A DNA stretch of 47,050 nucleotides from an uncultured Bacilli bacterium (lineage in GTDB: Bacteria; Bacillota_I; Bacilli_A; RF39; UBA660): NCBI GenBank assembly GCA_934098385.1, contig CAKOOJ010000007.1, positions 1 to 47,050 of the forward strand, written 5' to 3'. How positions within the stretch are numbered: position 1 is the stretch's first letter; every line of letters begins with the position of its first letter. Below, piece after piece: positions 39,854 through 47,050 of the stretch. The notes below the pieces were generated by a model, which was not told where the DNA came from, made no database searches, and saw only the letters and a program-made list of their open reading frames with translations. Made by a program: the position numbers and the translations under genes.

Positions 39854-40366
39854 TTATCCATTTTCTATTATAAAATCTTCACTTTTATGAGGTTCAGTAA
39901 ACAATAAATCTCTATAATTTTGTTGCCTTAATGCTTCATATACCATAATAGCAACTGTATTAGATAAATTAAGTGCTCTAACTTTATCAGTCATTGGCAT
40001 TCTCATACATTTATCCAAATAAGGTTTTAATATTTTAGGCGGAATACCAGTCGATTCCTTACCAAAAATAAAATATATATTCTCATCTTTATTGCTATAA
40101 TCAAAACTAGTATGTGGTTTCTTTCCATATCTAGTCAAAAAATAATATATCCCTTTATTCTTTTCAAAAAATTCATCTATATTTTCATAAACCGTATACT
40201 CACAATTATCAATATAATTAACACCACTTCTTTTAATATATTTTTCATCCAAACTAAACCCAAGTGGTTTTATTAAATGCAACTTAGTACCAGTAGCAAC
40301 ACATGTTCTCATAATATTACCTGTATTACCAGGTATTTCAGGTTCAAATAAAACTACATTAATCAC
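39854..40366 (-). CDS. trmL: tRNA (cytidine(34)-2'-O)-methyltransferase TrmL
   Basis: A 170-residue SPOUT methyltransferase that 2'-O-methylates the wobble base of tRNA-Leu isoacceptors. Motif 1 is PEIPGNTGNIMRTCVATG (residues 9-26), motif 2 IYFIFGKESTGIPP and motif 3 MPMTDKVRALNLSNTVAI. The start is GTG at 40366 following GAGGT, and it overlaps by one base the stop codon of the thioredoxin-fold gene. Length and motifs are complete. Confidence 0.95.
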   Translation of the reverse strand: MINVVLFEPEIPGNTGNIMRTCVATGTKLHLIKPLGFSLDEKYIKRSGVNYIDNCEYTVYENIDEFFEKNKGIYYFLTRYGKKPHTSFDYSNKDENIYFIFGKESTGIPPKILKPYLDKCMRMPMTDKVRALNLSNTVAIMVYEALRQQNYRDLLFTEPHKSEDFIIENG

Positions 40367-40857
40367 TATTTTACCTCATATTCATCCAATAATTTTTCAA
40401 AATCACCAACATTTAACATATGCTCACTACTATCAATATATTTAACAAATTCTCCATTTTTTAAATATATAATTGCTGGTACACTCTTAATATTACTTTT
40501 AAATTTTTTATTAATTACATCATAATTATCATTATCACTATAATCAATAAATATAAAATTATCTCTTAAATCTTTTTTCTTAATTATTTTCTTTAAATCA
40601 TTTTCAAAATTATATACATTATCATCACCAGTTTTAGTTATTAATACAAACATATCACTATTAGGTTCAGCTAAAATATTATCAATTTCTTCAACTCTAA
40701 TTTGATTTACATATCCACTCAAATAACTACTTTCTAATTTTTTATTTTGATATTTATCATTTAAGCCAAATATAATAAAAGTTAAAACAACTACACCAAC
40801 AATCATTAATAATAAATAAAAATAATTCTTTTTAGGTACTACTATTTCTTTTTTCAT
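40366..40857 (-). CDS. Membrane-anchored thioredoxin-fold protein without CxxC
   Basis: A 163-residue protein with an N-terminal membrane helix (NYFYLLLMIVGVVVLTFIIFG, of which about residues 12-31 are buried) and a thioredoxin-like outer domain. The cis-proline segment SVPAIIYLKNGEFVKYID is typical, but the CxxC active site is missing (DMFVLITKTGDDN at that position), so it should not be a redox enzyme. The ATG at 40857 follows AAAGGGA by 7 bases. It is translationally coupled to trmL. Function unknown; a structural or chaperone-like role is possible. Confidence 0.75.
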   Translation of the reverse strand: MKKEIVVPKKNYFYLLLMIVGVVVLTFIIFGLNDKYQNKKLESSYLSGYVNQIRVEEIDNILAEPNSDMFVLITKTGDDNVYNFENDLKKIIKKKDLRDNFIFIDYSDNDNYDVINKKFKSNIKSVPAIIYLKNGEFVKYIDSSEHMLNVGDFEKLLDEYEVK

Positions 40858-40943
40858 ATACAAGTCCCTTTCACTAATTATATTTTAACACACCACTTTT
40901 TATAAGTAAATTAACATAATCATAAAAAACATATTGTTTACAC

Positions 40944-40975
40944 AAAAAATCAAGATTTATTTAAAACCTTGATTT
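40944..40975 (-). terminator. Terminator of the cotJ operon
   Basis: AAATCAAG (40947-40954) pairs with CTTGATTT (40968-40975). On the minus strand the first arm lies in the last codons of cotJC, and a T-run follows the second. Confidence 0.75.
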
Positions 40976-41517
40976 AAATATTTTTCATATAATTCTTTAA
41001 ACCTATTAAAGTGAACTACTTCTCTTTGTCTTAAAAATAATAATGGTTGTATTACATCTTCATCACTTGCTAAATCAATTAAATGTTCATATGTCACTCT
41101 TGCTTTTTGTTCAGCAGCCATATCTTCAACTAAGTTAGCAATAGGATCTCCAACACTAGCTATATAGCTAGCAGTAAAAGGAACTCCATTTGAATCACTA
41201 GGATAAATCCCATATCCATGCTCAGTATACGTACTACCTAACCCAGCATCTTCTAACTCTTTTATACTTGCACCACTCATTAATTGATTTACCATAGTAC
41301 ATATCATTTCATTATGACCCATTTCTTCAGTGGCAATATCATTTAAAAGTGCCTTACCCTCTTCAGTTGGCATACTAAATTTTTGACTAAAATATCTTAA
41401 TGCTGCCCCAAGCTCACCATTAGAACCGCCAAATTGTGTCAAAATATACTTAGCCATTTTTAAATCTTTCTTCTTAATATCTACAGGATAGGGAAGTTTT
41501 TTATCATACTTAAACAT
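40957..41517 (-). CDS. cotJC: Spore coat protein CotJC, manganese catalase-like
   Basis: A 186-residue ferritin-like four-helix protein of the spore inner coat, homologous to dimanganese catalases. Candidate metal ligands are in LTQFGGSNGELGAALRYFSQ, DIATEEMGHNEMI, DMAAEQKARVTYEHLI and FLRQREVVHFNRFKEL, all with the expected Glu and His spacing. The ATG at 41517 follows GGAGG, which lies within the last codons of cotJB; the genes overlap by 8 bases, so translation is coupled. No catalase test can be read from sequence. The pair cotJB-cotJC is a strong sign of endospore formation. Confidence 0.95.
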   Translation of the reverse strand: MFKYDKKLPYPVDIKKKDLKMAKYILTQFGGSNGELGAALRYFSQKFSMPTEEGKALLNDIATEEMGHNEMICTMVNQLMSGASIKELEDAGLGSTYTEHGYGIYPSDSNGVPFTASYIASVGDPIANLVEDMAAEQKARVTYEHLIDLASDEDVIQPLLFLRQREVVHFNRFKELYEKYLNQGFK

Positions 41518-42127
41518 AATAACCTCCATCCCATGGCCATGGATTACTTATCCAAGTATATTTATCTTTAGTATCTTTACATAATTCTAATACTTGATAC
41601 TTTTCATAATATTTTTTCTTTAAAACGTCTAACTCCATAGCACATTTCTTAAACATTTCAAATAATCTTTTATCATTAGGATTAATATCCAAATATAAAT
41701 TTAAATCATTTAATATAAAATCTAATTCATATATTCTAAGAAGCATTTTTTGTTGTTCACTATATGCATTTATTTTCTTAGCTTTATAATTCTTATACCC
41801 ATCGTAGCTATCAATAAATATATTACCTAAATAAAATCCTTTCTCTAAATCTACATTAACAATTCTCTTATTCTTATCATAAACATAATTATTAAAATCT
41901 ACATCATAATTATTATAATTAAAATCATATTTTTTAAAATCAAACTTATCATTATCATACTTTTTATAGTCATACTTATCATTATCATATTTCTTATAAT
42001 CATACTTATCATTATCATATTTCTTATTAATATACTTATATTTATTTTCTATTTCATTTTTATTTAAATTAAAATAATCTAAATTATTAAGAATATCACT
42101 ATTCTCACTATCTAGTTCAAATAACAT
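41510..42127 (-). CDS. cotJB: Spore coat protein CotJB with a repetitive N-terminal extension
   Basis: A 205-residue protein whose C-terminal 95 residues match CotJB: EQQKMLLRIYELDFILNDLN, LYLDINPNDKRLFEMF and the characteristic end WISNPWPWDGGYYV. CotJB proteins are normally about 85-100 residues. Here an extra 105 residues at the N-terminus contain decapeptide repeats KYDNDKYDYK rich in Lys, Tyr, Asp and Asn, encoded by 30-bp DNA repeats. The tyrosine-rich stretch could be cross-linked in the coat (inference). GGAGG precedes the ATG. A CATAGTATA element (42136-42144, minus strand) upstream resembles a sporulation -10. No cotJA was found next to it. Confidence 0.88.
   Translation of the reverse strand: MLFELDSENSDILNNLDYFNLNKNEIENKYKYINKKYDNDKYDYKKYDNDKYDYKKYDNDKFDFKKYDFNYNNYDVDFNNYVYDKNKRIVNVDLEKGFYLGNIFIDSYDGYKNYKAKKINAYSEQQKMLLRIYELDFILNDLNLYLDINPNDKRLFEMFKKCAMELDVLKKKYYEKYQVLELCKDTKDKYTWISNPWPWDGGYYV
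41941..42030 (-). repeat. 30-bp tandem repeat in cotJB
   Basis: Three consecutive 30-base units (41941, 41971, 42001 starts) share the core ACTTATCATTATCATA, two of them almost identical. They encode the KYDNDKYDYK decapeptides. Copy number may vary between strains without loss of frame. Confidence 0.9.
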
Positions 42128-42170
42128 AACATAACCTCCAACTTATACTATGTTATTTATAAAAAATATA

Positions 42171-42668
42171 CTAGGTTAATTTAACTATAAACACATAAAT
42201 TAAATTAATTACAAAAAATACACTTACTAATAAAGTTAAAAATCTAGGAATATGCTTTTCTAATTTTTTAAATAAAGGATGTATTAAATATAATATAACA
42301 ACACTCATCACACCCCATAATACTGCTGTTTCTAAACTTATATATTTTCCAATATTAAATTTGAATCTTTCATAATTCCAAAATACTTTATTAAAAGTAT
42401 TCTCTATCATAATTCCACCAGCAAGTTCTAATAAACTTAAAACAACACCATATATAATAATTTCTAATAATATTTTAAAAAACTTATTATTTATTTTAAT
42501 CTTATTATGTATAAAAATAATAACAAGTATTGCAACACCATATACAGGTGTAAATATAGTACCCATAAATCCACTAGTATAATCTATATGTCTTATACTA
42601 GTTATAAATCTTTCAAACATATTACCAAATATACTATAAAATAAAAATACATTAATATAAAAATACAT
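42171..42668 (-). CDS. Putative ABC-transporter type IV membrane protein (PF06541-like)
   Basis: A 165-residue membrane protein with four to five helices. The N-terminal FLFYSIFGNMFERFITSI and the following SGFMGTIFTPVYGVAILVI, then GVVLSLLELAGGIMIEN and FWNYERFKFNIGKYISL, match the family annotated as putative ABC-transporter type IV (CmpB), whose true function is unknown; no ATPase partner is adjacent. The pattern W-NY followed by I-L--A--WG is well conserved. No clear Shine-Dalgarno precedes the ATG. It diverges from the UPF0316 gene with a 60-base gap. Confidence 0.82.
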   Translation of the reverse strand: MYFYINVFLFYSIFGNMFERFITSIRHIDYTSGFMGTIFTPVYGVAILVIIFIHNKIKINNKFFKILLEIIIYGVVLSLLELAGGIMIENTFNKVFWNYERFKFNIGKYISLETAVLWGVMSVVILYLIHPLFKKLEKHIPRFLTLLVSVFFVINLIYVFIVKLT

Positions 42669-42729
42669 AATATCACCATTAATAGTATAACTATACTTAA
42701 TTATTTCATACTATAAAATAGGTGGTACT

Positions 42730-43218
42730 ATGTCTCTATTATTAACTTGTATTAAGATATTTTTTGCTCGTATTCTAGATGTATCTTTAAATACTATTCG
42801 TACTACTTTTGTTATAAAAGGAAGAACATTTATAGTAGCATTAATAGCATTCGTAGAAATAACTATATGGCTATTAGTCGCAAGAACAGCAATTAACGTT
42901 GAATTAAATTTATGGATAGTAATAAGTTATTCAGGTGGATATACTATGGGAACAATACTTGGTACTACATTTATTAATAAATTTGTTAAAACAAACATGG
43001 AACTTATAGTAATATCAACAAAAATAAAAAATACAAAAAAAATAAAAGATAAAAATTTCGGAGTATCTATACTAAATAAAGATAAAAACAAAACCATATT
43101 ATTAATAGAAACAAACAAAAAAAGATTAGATGAATTAACAACATTACTAAAAAAATTAGATAATGAAGCATTCATAACTATAAAAGAAACAAAAACTATA
43201 ATAAATGGTTATATGTAA
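42730..43218 (+). CDS. UPF0316 / DUF2179-type membrane protein (YebE-like)
   Basis: A 162-residue protein with an N-terminal region of three membrane helices (residues 5-85) and a cytoplasmic C-terminal domain. Family marks are FFARILDVSLNTIRTTFVIK, ALIAFVEITIWLLV, SYSGGYTMGTILGTTF and a C-terminal alpha/beta domain ending in ITIKETKTIINGY. This family (UPF0316) has no established function; the tail is related to DUF2179 domains that may bind ligands. GGTGGT precedes the ATG. Followed 35 bases later by a DUF1003 gene, probably in one operon. Confidence 0.85.
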   Translation: MSLLLTCIKIFFARILDVSLNTIRTTFVIKGRTFIVALIAFVEITIWLLVARTAINVELNLWIVISYSGGYTMGTILGTTFINKFVKTNMELIVISTKIKNTKKIKDKNFGVSILNKDKNKTILLIETNKKRLDELTTLLKKLDNEAFITIKETKTIINGYM

Positions 43219-43253
43219 TTAAATAATATGTTATAATAAATATGGTGGTAATA

Positions 43254-43778
43254 ATGAAAAAAAAAGATACAAAAGAAACAACATTAACAAAAAAAGATAT
43301 AGTTAAAATGCTATTAAAAAATAAAGAATTAAATATTCAGGATGAACAAGAACTTTTAGATTTATTAGTAGATCAACCCATTAGTATTGATGTTGATAAA
43401 TTAGAAGATAGTACAATGACTTTTGGTGATAGAGTTGCAGATAAAGTTTCAGAAATAGCAGGTAGTTGGTTCTTTATCATAATGTTTATATTATTTTTAC
43501 TTATTTGGATTGTAATAAATACAATGATTTTAACAAGCGGTAAAGAAATAGACCCATATCCATTTATATTACTCAATTTAGTACTTTCATGTATTGCTGC
43601 TATCCAAGCACCAATTATTATGATGAGTCAAAATAGACAAGCAAAAAAAGATAGTATTAGAAATCAAAATGATTATAGAATAGATTTAAAAAGTGAATTA
43701 ATATTAGAAGAATTACATGATAAAATGGATATAATATTAAAAAATCAAAAAGAAATAATGAAAAAACTAGAAAAATAA
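43254..43778 (+). CDS. DUF1003 family membrane protein
   Basis: A 174-residue protein with a polar N-terminus, two membrane helices (GSWFFIIMFILFLLIWIVIN and PFILLNLVLSCIAAIQAPII) and a charged C-terminal helix. The patterns FGDRVADKVSEIAGSW, IDPYPFILLNLVLS and PIIMMSQNRQAKKDSIR are the signature of DUF1003, widespread and of unknown function, sometimes linked to cyclic-di-AMP or potassium (not shown here). The ATG at 43254 has GGTGGT 4 bases before it; the in-frame GTG at 43242 overlaps that site. Terminated by a strong shared hairpin. Confidence 0.9.
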   Translation: MKKKDTKETTLTKKDIVKMLLKNKELNIQDEQELLDLLVDQPISIDVDKLEDSTMTFGDRVADKVSEIAGSWFFIIMFILFLLIWIVINTMILTSGKEIDPYPFILLNLVLSCIAAIQAPIIMMSQNRQAKKDSIRNQNDYRIDLKSELILEELHDKMDIILKNQKEIMKKLEK

Positions 43779-43818
43779 TTAAAAAATTCGTGCAGAAACA
43801 AAATCTAATAAGTAAACA

Positions 43819-43858
43819 AAAAAGTGAATTAAAACAAACAAAATTAATTCACTTTTTT
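43819..43858. terminator. Bidirectional terminator between DUF1003 gene and calcium ATPase
   Basis: AAAAAGTGAATTAA (43819-43832) pairs with TTAATTCACTTTTT (43844-43857), 14 bp, followed by T on the plus strand and preceded by A on the other. Confidence 0.9.
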
Positions 43859-46412
43859 ATATATAATCAATTACACCACGCCTTTTAAATAATAATTTTC
43901 TAAATATATCAATAGGTATAACAGTAAATGCCATTGATAACACAATCATCAATTCCTTAAAAGAAAGTCCATATGTTCTAAATAAACTACCACCAAAATA
44001 AATTAAATACATTTGAACAATACTTATACACATAAATAATATAATAAATACTTTGTTTTTGCTAATATTACTTAACAAATTAATTCTAGTTGTTCTAGCA
44101 TTAAAAGCATTAAATATACCCATAAATATAAATAATGCAAAGAAACCAGTCATGAAATATATATTATCTCTATCAACTCTAAACAAAGATTTAAGATAAG
44201 GACTACATAAATAAAATATAGAAACAAACGATGAATAAACACCAGTAATTAATATTTCAGTATACATAAACTTATTTATAATACTTTGATTACGTTTCTT
44301 AGGTTGTTCTTTCAAATATTCTTTTAAAGGTGCTTCATAACTAAATGCTAGTCCTGCTAAAGTATCCATTATCATATTTATCCACAACATTTGTATAACA
44401 GTAATCGGTGTAGGTATACCAATAAATGGTCCAACAAAACTAAGTACTAAAGCACAACAATTTACAGTTAATTGATATATAATAAATTTTCTAATACTTT
44501 TAAATATTGTTCTACCATAGAGTACAGCGTTAGCAATAGAAATTAAATTATTATCCATTATAACAATATCACTACTCTCTTTCGCTATCTCAGTACCACT
44601 TCCCATAGCAAAACCAACATCTGCAATTTTTAAAGCAGGAGCATCATTAACTCCATCTCCTGTCATACCAACAACCAAATCACACTTTTGACATATCTTA
44701 ACTAATCTACTTTTATCAGTTGGCAAAGCCCTCGCAACTACACGTAAATTATTAATAATATGCGCTATTGCATCATCAGTCATTTTTTCCATCTCATCAT
44801 GTGTTAACACAATATCATTTATACTTTTAACAAGTCCAACTTCTCTTGCAATACTAAGTGCAGTTTCTCTATCATCACCAGTAATCATAACAGTTTGAAT
44901 ATGAGCATCCCTTACTCTATTTATACCTTCCTTAGCATTTTCTCTAATTTCATCTTTAATAACAACAAAACCTATAAAACACAAACCATCTAAAGTTTCA
45001 TTACCATTTTTATAACCAACACTAATTACTCTTAAACCTTCTTTAGTTAATTTCCTAACAACTTCGTATAACTTATTTTTATCTCTAAGAATTTGCTTAT
45101 AACCCAACTCATCCAAATAAAATTCGCTATTATCTATAATAACTTCATTAGCACCCTTAAAATAATATATATTACTATTAACCATTTTAGTAACAGAAAA
45201 CTTATTTTTACTATTAAATAAAACAACATGCTCATAATCTTCTTGTCTTATTAGTTTTAAATATCTCATAATTGCTTGATCAGTAGTATTACCTCCAACA
45301 ACATTACCATTACTATATTCACTTTGATTATTATATAAAATACTATTCTTAAATATATCAATATATTTCTTATTAGTACATTCTAATCCCTTATAATTTA
45401 TAAGCTTATTAACATTTAATTTACCACTAGTAATAGTACCAGTTTTATCAGTAAACAATATATTTAAACTACCAGCAGTTTCTATACCAACCATTTTTCT
45501 AACCATTACATTACTTTTTAACATTCTTTTCATATTGCTAGATAATACTAAAGCAACCATCATAGGAAGACCTTCTGGAACAGCAACTATAATAACAGTA
45601 ACACATAAAGTTAAAGAATAAATCAAATAATCTATCATTAATCTATAATTAGTGACTGTTTCAATTATTAAATTAATATCAAAATTATTCTTTATAACAA
45701 TAACAGAAAATAAATAGCTAATAACTACTAAAACAGAACCAATATAACCTATTCTACTAATAACTTTAGCTAAATCTCTTAATCTACTCTTCAAAGGACT
45801 ATCAATAGTTTTAGACATTACTTCTGTTTCAATATTGCCATATATAGTATTCTTTCCCACTCTTTTAATTTTTAAATAACATGTACCCTCACTAACAATA
45901 CTACCCTTTAAAACTTCTTCATTTATATTCTTTAAAACTTCTTTAGTTTCACCATTTAATGCAGATTCATCAACACTAACGCCCCCGAAAACAACAATTC
46001 CATCAGCAGGAACTAAATCTCCACTTTCTAAATATACAATATCATCAACAACAACATCTTTTATATTAACATTAGTTAAATCTCCATTTCTCTTAACCTT
46101 AATCATAATATCTAAAGATTTTTCTTGTAATCTTTTAAACGCCTTCTCACTACCATACTCACTAATACTAGATATAAAAGATGCTAAAAATATTGCAATT
46201 AATATTCCTAACGTTTCAAACCAATCAAAATTTCTAAACAAAAATACTACTTTAACAGCAAGTGCTATTAAAAGAATTTTAATTATAGGATCCCCTAAAG
46301 ATTCAATTAAAAGAGATAAAAAACTATTTTGTTTATTCTCGCTAACTACATTATTTCCATATCTTTTTCTACTTACCTTAACTTCTTCATCACTTAGTCC
46401 CTTTAGTTCCAT
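43857..46412 (-). CDS. Calcium-transporting P-type ATPase, PMCA-like (LMCA1 group)
   Basis: An 851-residue P2-type ATPase that exports calcium in exchange for protons. From N- to C-terminus: actuator domain with SALNGETKEV (TGE equivalent NGE), helix M4 with VAVPEGLPMMVAL, the phosphorylation motif FTDKTGTITSG, nucleotide-binding domain, hinge MTGDGVNDAPALK and helices M5-M10. M5 has YQLTVNCCALV and M6 NMIMDTLAGLAFS, with Asn and Asp for one calcium site; this is the plasma-membrane type, as in Listeria LMCA1. There is no calmodulin extension. GGAGG precedes the ATG. It is monocistronic and next to an XRE regulator, with a 210-base divergent intergenic region. Confidence 0.94.
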   Translation of the reverse strand: MELKGLSDEEVKVSRKRYGNNVVSENKQNSFLSLLIESLGDPIIKILLIALAVKVVFLFRNFDWFETLGILIAIFLASFISSISEYGSEKAFKRLQEKSLDIMIKVKRNGDLTNVNIKDVVVDDIVYLESGDLVPADGIVVFGGVSVDESALNGETKEVLKNINEEVLKGSIVSEGTCYLKIKRVGKNTIYGNIETEVMSKTIDSPLKSRLRDLAKVISRIGYIGSVLVVISYLFSVIVIKNNFDINLIIETVTNYRLMIDYLIYSLTLCVTVIIVAVPEGLPMMVALVLSSNMKRMLKSNVMVRKMVGIETAGSLNILFTDKTGTITSGKLNVNKLINYKGLECTNKKYIDIFKNSILYNNQSEYSNGNVVGGNTTDQAIMRYLKLIRQEDYEHVVLFNSKNKFSVTKMVNSNIYYFKGANEVIIDNSEFYLDELGYKQILRDKNKLYEVVRKLTKEGLRVISVGYKNGNETLDGLCFIGFVVIKDEIRENAKEGINRVRDAHIQTVMITGDDRETALSIAREVGLVKSINDIVLTHDEMEKMTDDAIAHIINNLRVVARALPTDKSRLVKICQKCDLVVGMTGDGVNDAPALKIADVGFAMGSGTEIAKESSDIVIMDNNLISIANAVLYGRTIFKSIRKFIIYQLTVNCCALVLSFVGPFIGIPTPITVIQMLWINMIMDTLAGLAFSYEAPLKEYLKEQPKKRNQSIINKFMYTEILITGVYSSFVSIFYLCSPYLKSLFRVDRDNIYFMTGFFALFIFMGIFNAFNARTTRINLLSNISKNKVFIILFMCISIVQMYLIYFGGSLFRTYGLSFKELMIVLSMAFTVIPIDIFRKLLFKRRGVIDYI

Positions 46413-46622
46413 AACGTCGTCCTCCTAAATAAACTTATGAAACTAAAAAAAAAATACTACCAATAATAGTTTTTTTGACATTTTTTTTAATTTTCAACAT
46501 TTTTTTATCTTAAAACGCACAATTTACAATTATAATATATAATAAAGTATATTAAGTATATCTAATGTTTACCATTATTTCTTATATAATAATATATATA
46601 AAAATTATTTAGGAGTGTGTAT

Positions 46623-46946
46623 ATGGAAAATTTGAAAAAAATCCGTGATAAAAAGAAAGTTACTCAAGTTAGACTTAGTATTGCTGCAGAAGTAAGTCAA
46701 GAAACTATATCTGCATATGAATCTGGAAAAGCATATCCATCTGTAGAAACTCTAATTAAAATTGCAGATTTCTTAGGAACATCTACAGATTATTTATTAG
46801 GTAGAATAAATGATGACATGCCGCTTCTTGCAATCAAAAAGAATGGATTTGATGTAACTGACCTTATGTTACTTGATATGTTTGACAAAATGACAAAAGA
46901 CAAAAAGAACAAAATTATCGGATACATAGACGGATTAAATAGTTAA
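46623..46946 (+). CDS. XRE-family transcriptional regulator
   Basis: A 107-residue DNA-binding protein. The helix-turn-helix (about residues 2-62) includes VTQVRLSIAAEVSQETISAY and ESGKAYPSVETLIKIADFLG, with TSTDYLLGR closing the domain; a 40-residue C-terminal tail contains a helix MTKDKKNKIIGYIDGL probably for dimerisation. The ATG at 46623 follows AGGAG by 7 bases; a GTG two codons earlier overlaps that site. It stands alone between the ATPase gene and the terminal repeat. The AT-rich upstream region (46500-46600) could contain its own operator. Targets are unknown. Confidence 0.92.
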   Translation: MENLKKIRDKKKVTQVRLSIAAEVSQETISAYESGKAYPSVETLIKIADFLGTSTDYLLGRINDDMPLLAIKKNGFDVTDLMLLDMFDKMTKDKKNKIIGYIDGLNS

Positions 46947-46950
46947 AAAA

Positions 46951-47008
46951 ATAGGGATTAACATTCCCTATATTCAGACTGTTGACAAATAAAATTTGTT
47001 AATAGTCT
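46951..47008 (+). terminator. Double hairpin and terminator after the XRE gene
   Basis: First ATAGGGA (46951-46957) pairs with TCCCTAT (46965-46971) without a T-run. Second, the 15-bp stem of the terminal repeat (46976-47008) is followed by T-rich sequence, the same terminator as at the left end of the window. Confidence 0.8.
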
Positions 47009-47050
47009 TTTTATTTTATAAAAAATGTTATATAATAAATACGTAAGGTT
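46975..47050. repeat. Right copy of 76-bp terminal inverted repeat
   Basis: Exact reverse complement of 1-76. Identity ends at base 46974. In this copy the repeat begins 28 bases after the stop codon of the XRE gene, so the two copies lie at different distances from unrelated genes. Confidence 0.95.

Noticed and set aside
43857..46412. Magnesium- or heavy-metal-transporting ATPase instead of calcium.
   Set aside because: No CPC or heavy-metal-binding N-terminus; VAVPEGLP in M4 with the Asn/Asp pattern in M5-M6 fits PMCA-type calcium pumps.
46413..46622. Operator sites for the XRE regulator.
   Set aside because: Several AT-rich near-palindromes such as TATAATAAAGTATATTAAG are visible, but none stands out from the background composition.

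Overview
The window is a strongly AT-rich bacterial chromosome segment with the standard genetic code: TGA is a real stop in several genes (e.g. rimM, the RodA-like gene) and tryptophan is TGG. Strong Gram-positive Shine-Dalgarno sites, an S4 type without N-terminal zinc cysteines, CCA-encoding tRNA genes and many sporulation genes (CotJB, CotJC, YunB, a YutH-like protein, two YjcZ-like miniproteins, a sporulation-type sigma factor) point to a spore-forming Bacillota. The extreme AT bias and gene mix suggest an uncultured gut Bacilli lineage near Erysipelotrichia/RF39; that placement is inference.

Layout. 1-4441 (minus): a large thioester/SpaA-type surface adhesin translationally coupled to rimM, trmD and a small unknown gene. 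4442-5229: a duplicated leader, a stretch without an intact gene, then the rpsD promoter and leader. 5230-14874: rpsD, an LtaS-like enzyme, dnaE, a HExxH protein, rpmB, an Rpn-family nuclease and a HerA-like ATPase. 14945-16323: two YjcZ-like miniproteins and PrsA. 16379-24772 (minus): a seven-gene Tad-like export/pilus operon with an ATPase, two inner-membrane platform proteins, a CpaB-like SAF protein, two anchored proteins and a 1026-residue cysteine-rich secreted protein, but no recognisable pilin or prepilin peptidase. 24859-29475: CPBP protease, metallophosphoesterase, a tyrosine-rich miniprotein, sigma factor and RodA-like protein. 28804-31919 (minus): an NrtR-like Nudix regulator, an apparent inserted cassette gene, a histidine phosphatase, a NadR/Ttd14-type P-loop kinase and an unknown protein, with two copies of one palindromic operator. 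32049-33144: ten tRNA genes in two divergent clusters. 33273-46412: S1-domain stress protein, NifU-like scaffold, a sporulation block (YutH-like, YutD, YunB and unknowns), a ferredoxin with a metallothionein-like tail, uppS, trmL, a thioredoxin-fold protein, CotJC/CotJB, several membrane proteins and a calcium P-type ATPase. 46623-46946: an XRE regulator.

The most unusual features are: a perfect 76-bp inverted repeat at the two window ends; a 158-bp leader (about 89% identical, gapless) shared by two unrelated genes; the pilin-less Tad-like operon; the NrtR-like regulator with two operators and a gene bracketed by 50-bp direct repeats; the ferredoxin-metallothionein fusion; and a probable leaderless yunB. 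No prophage, insertion sequence with intact transposase, rRNA or CRISPR array was seen.
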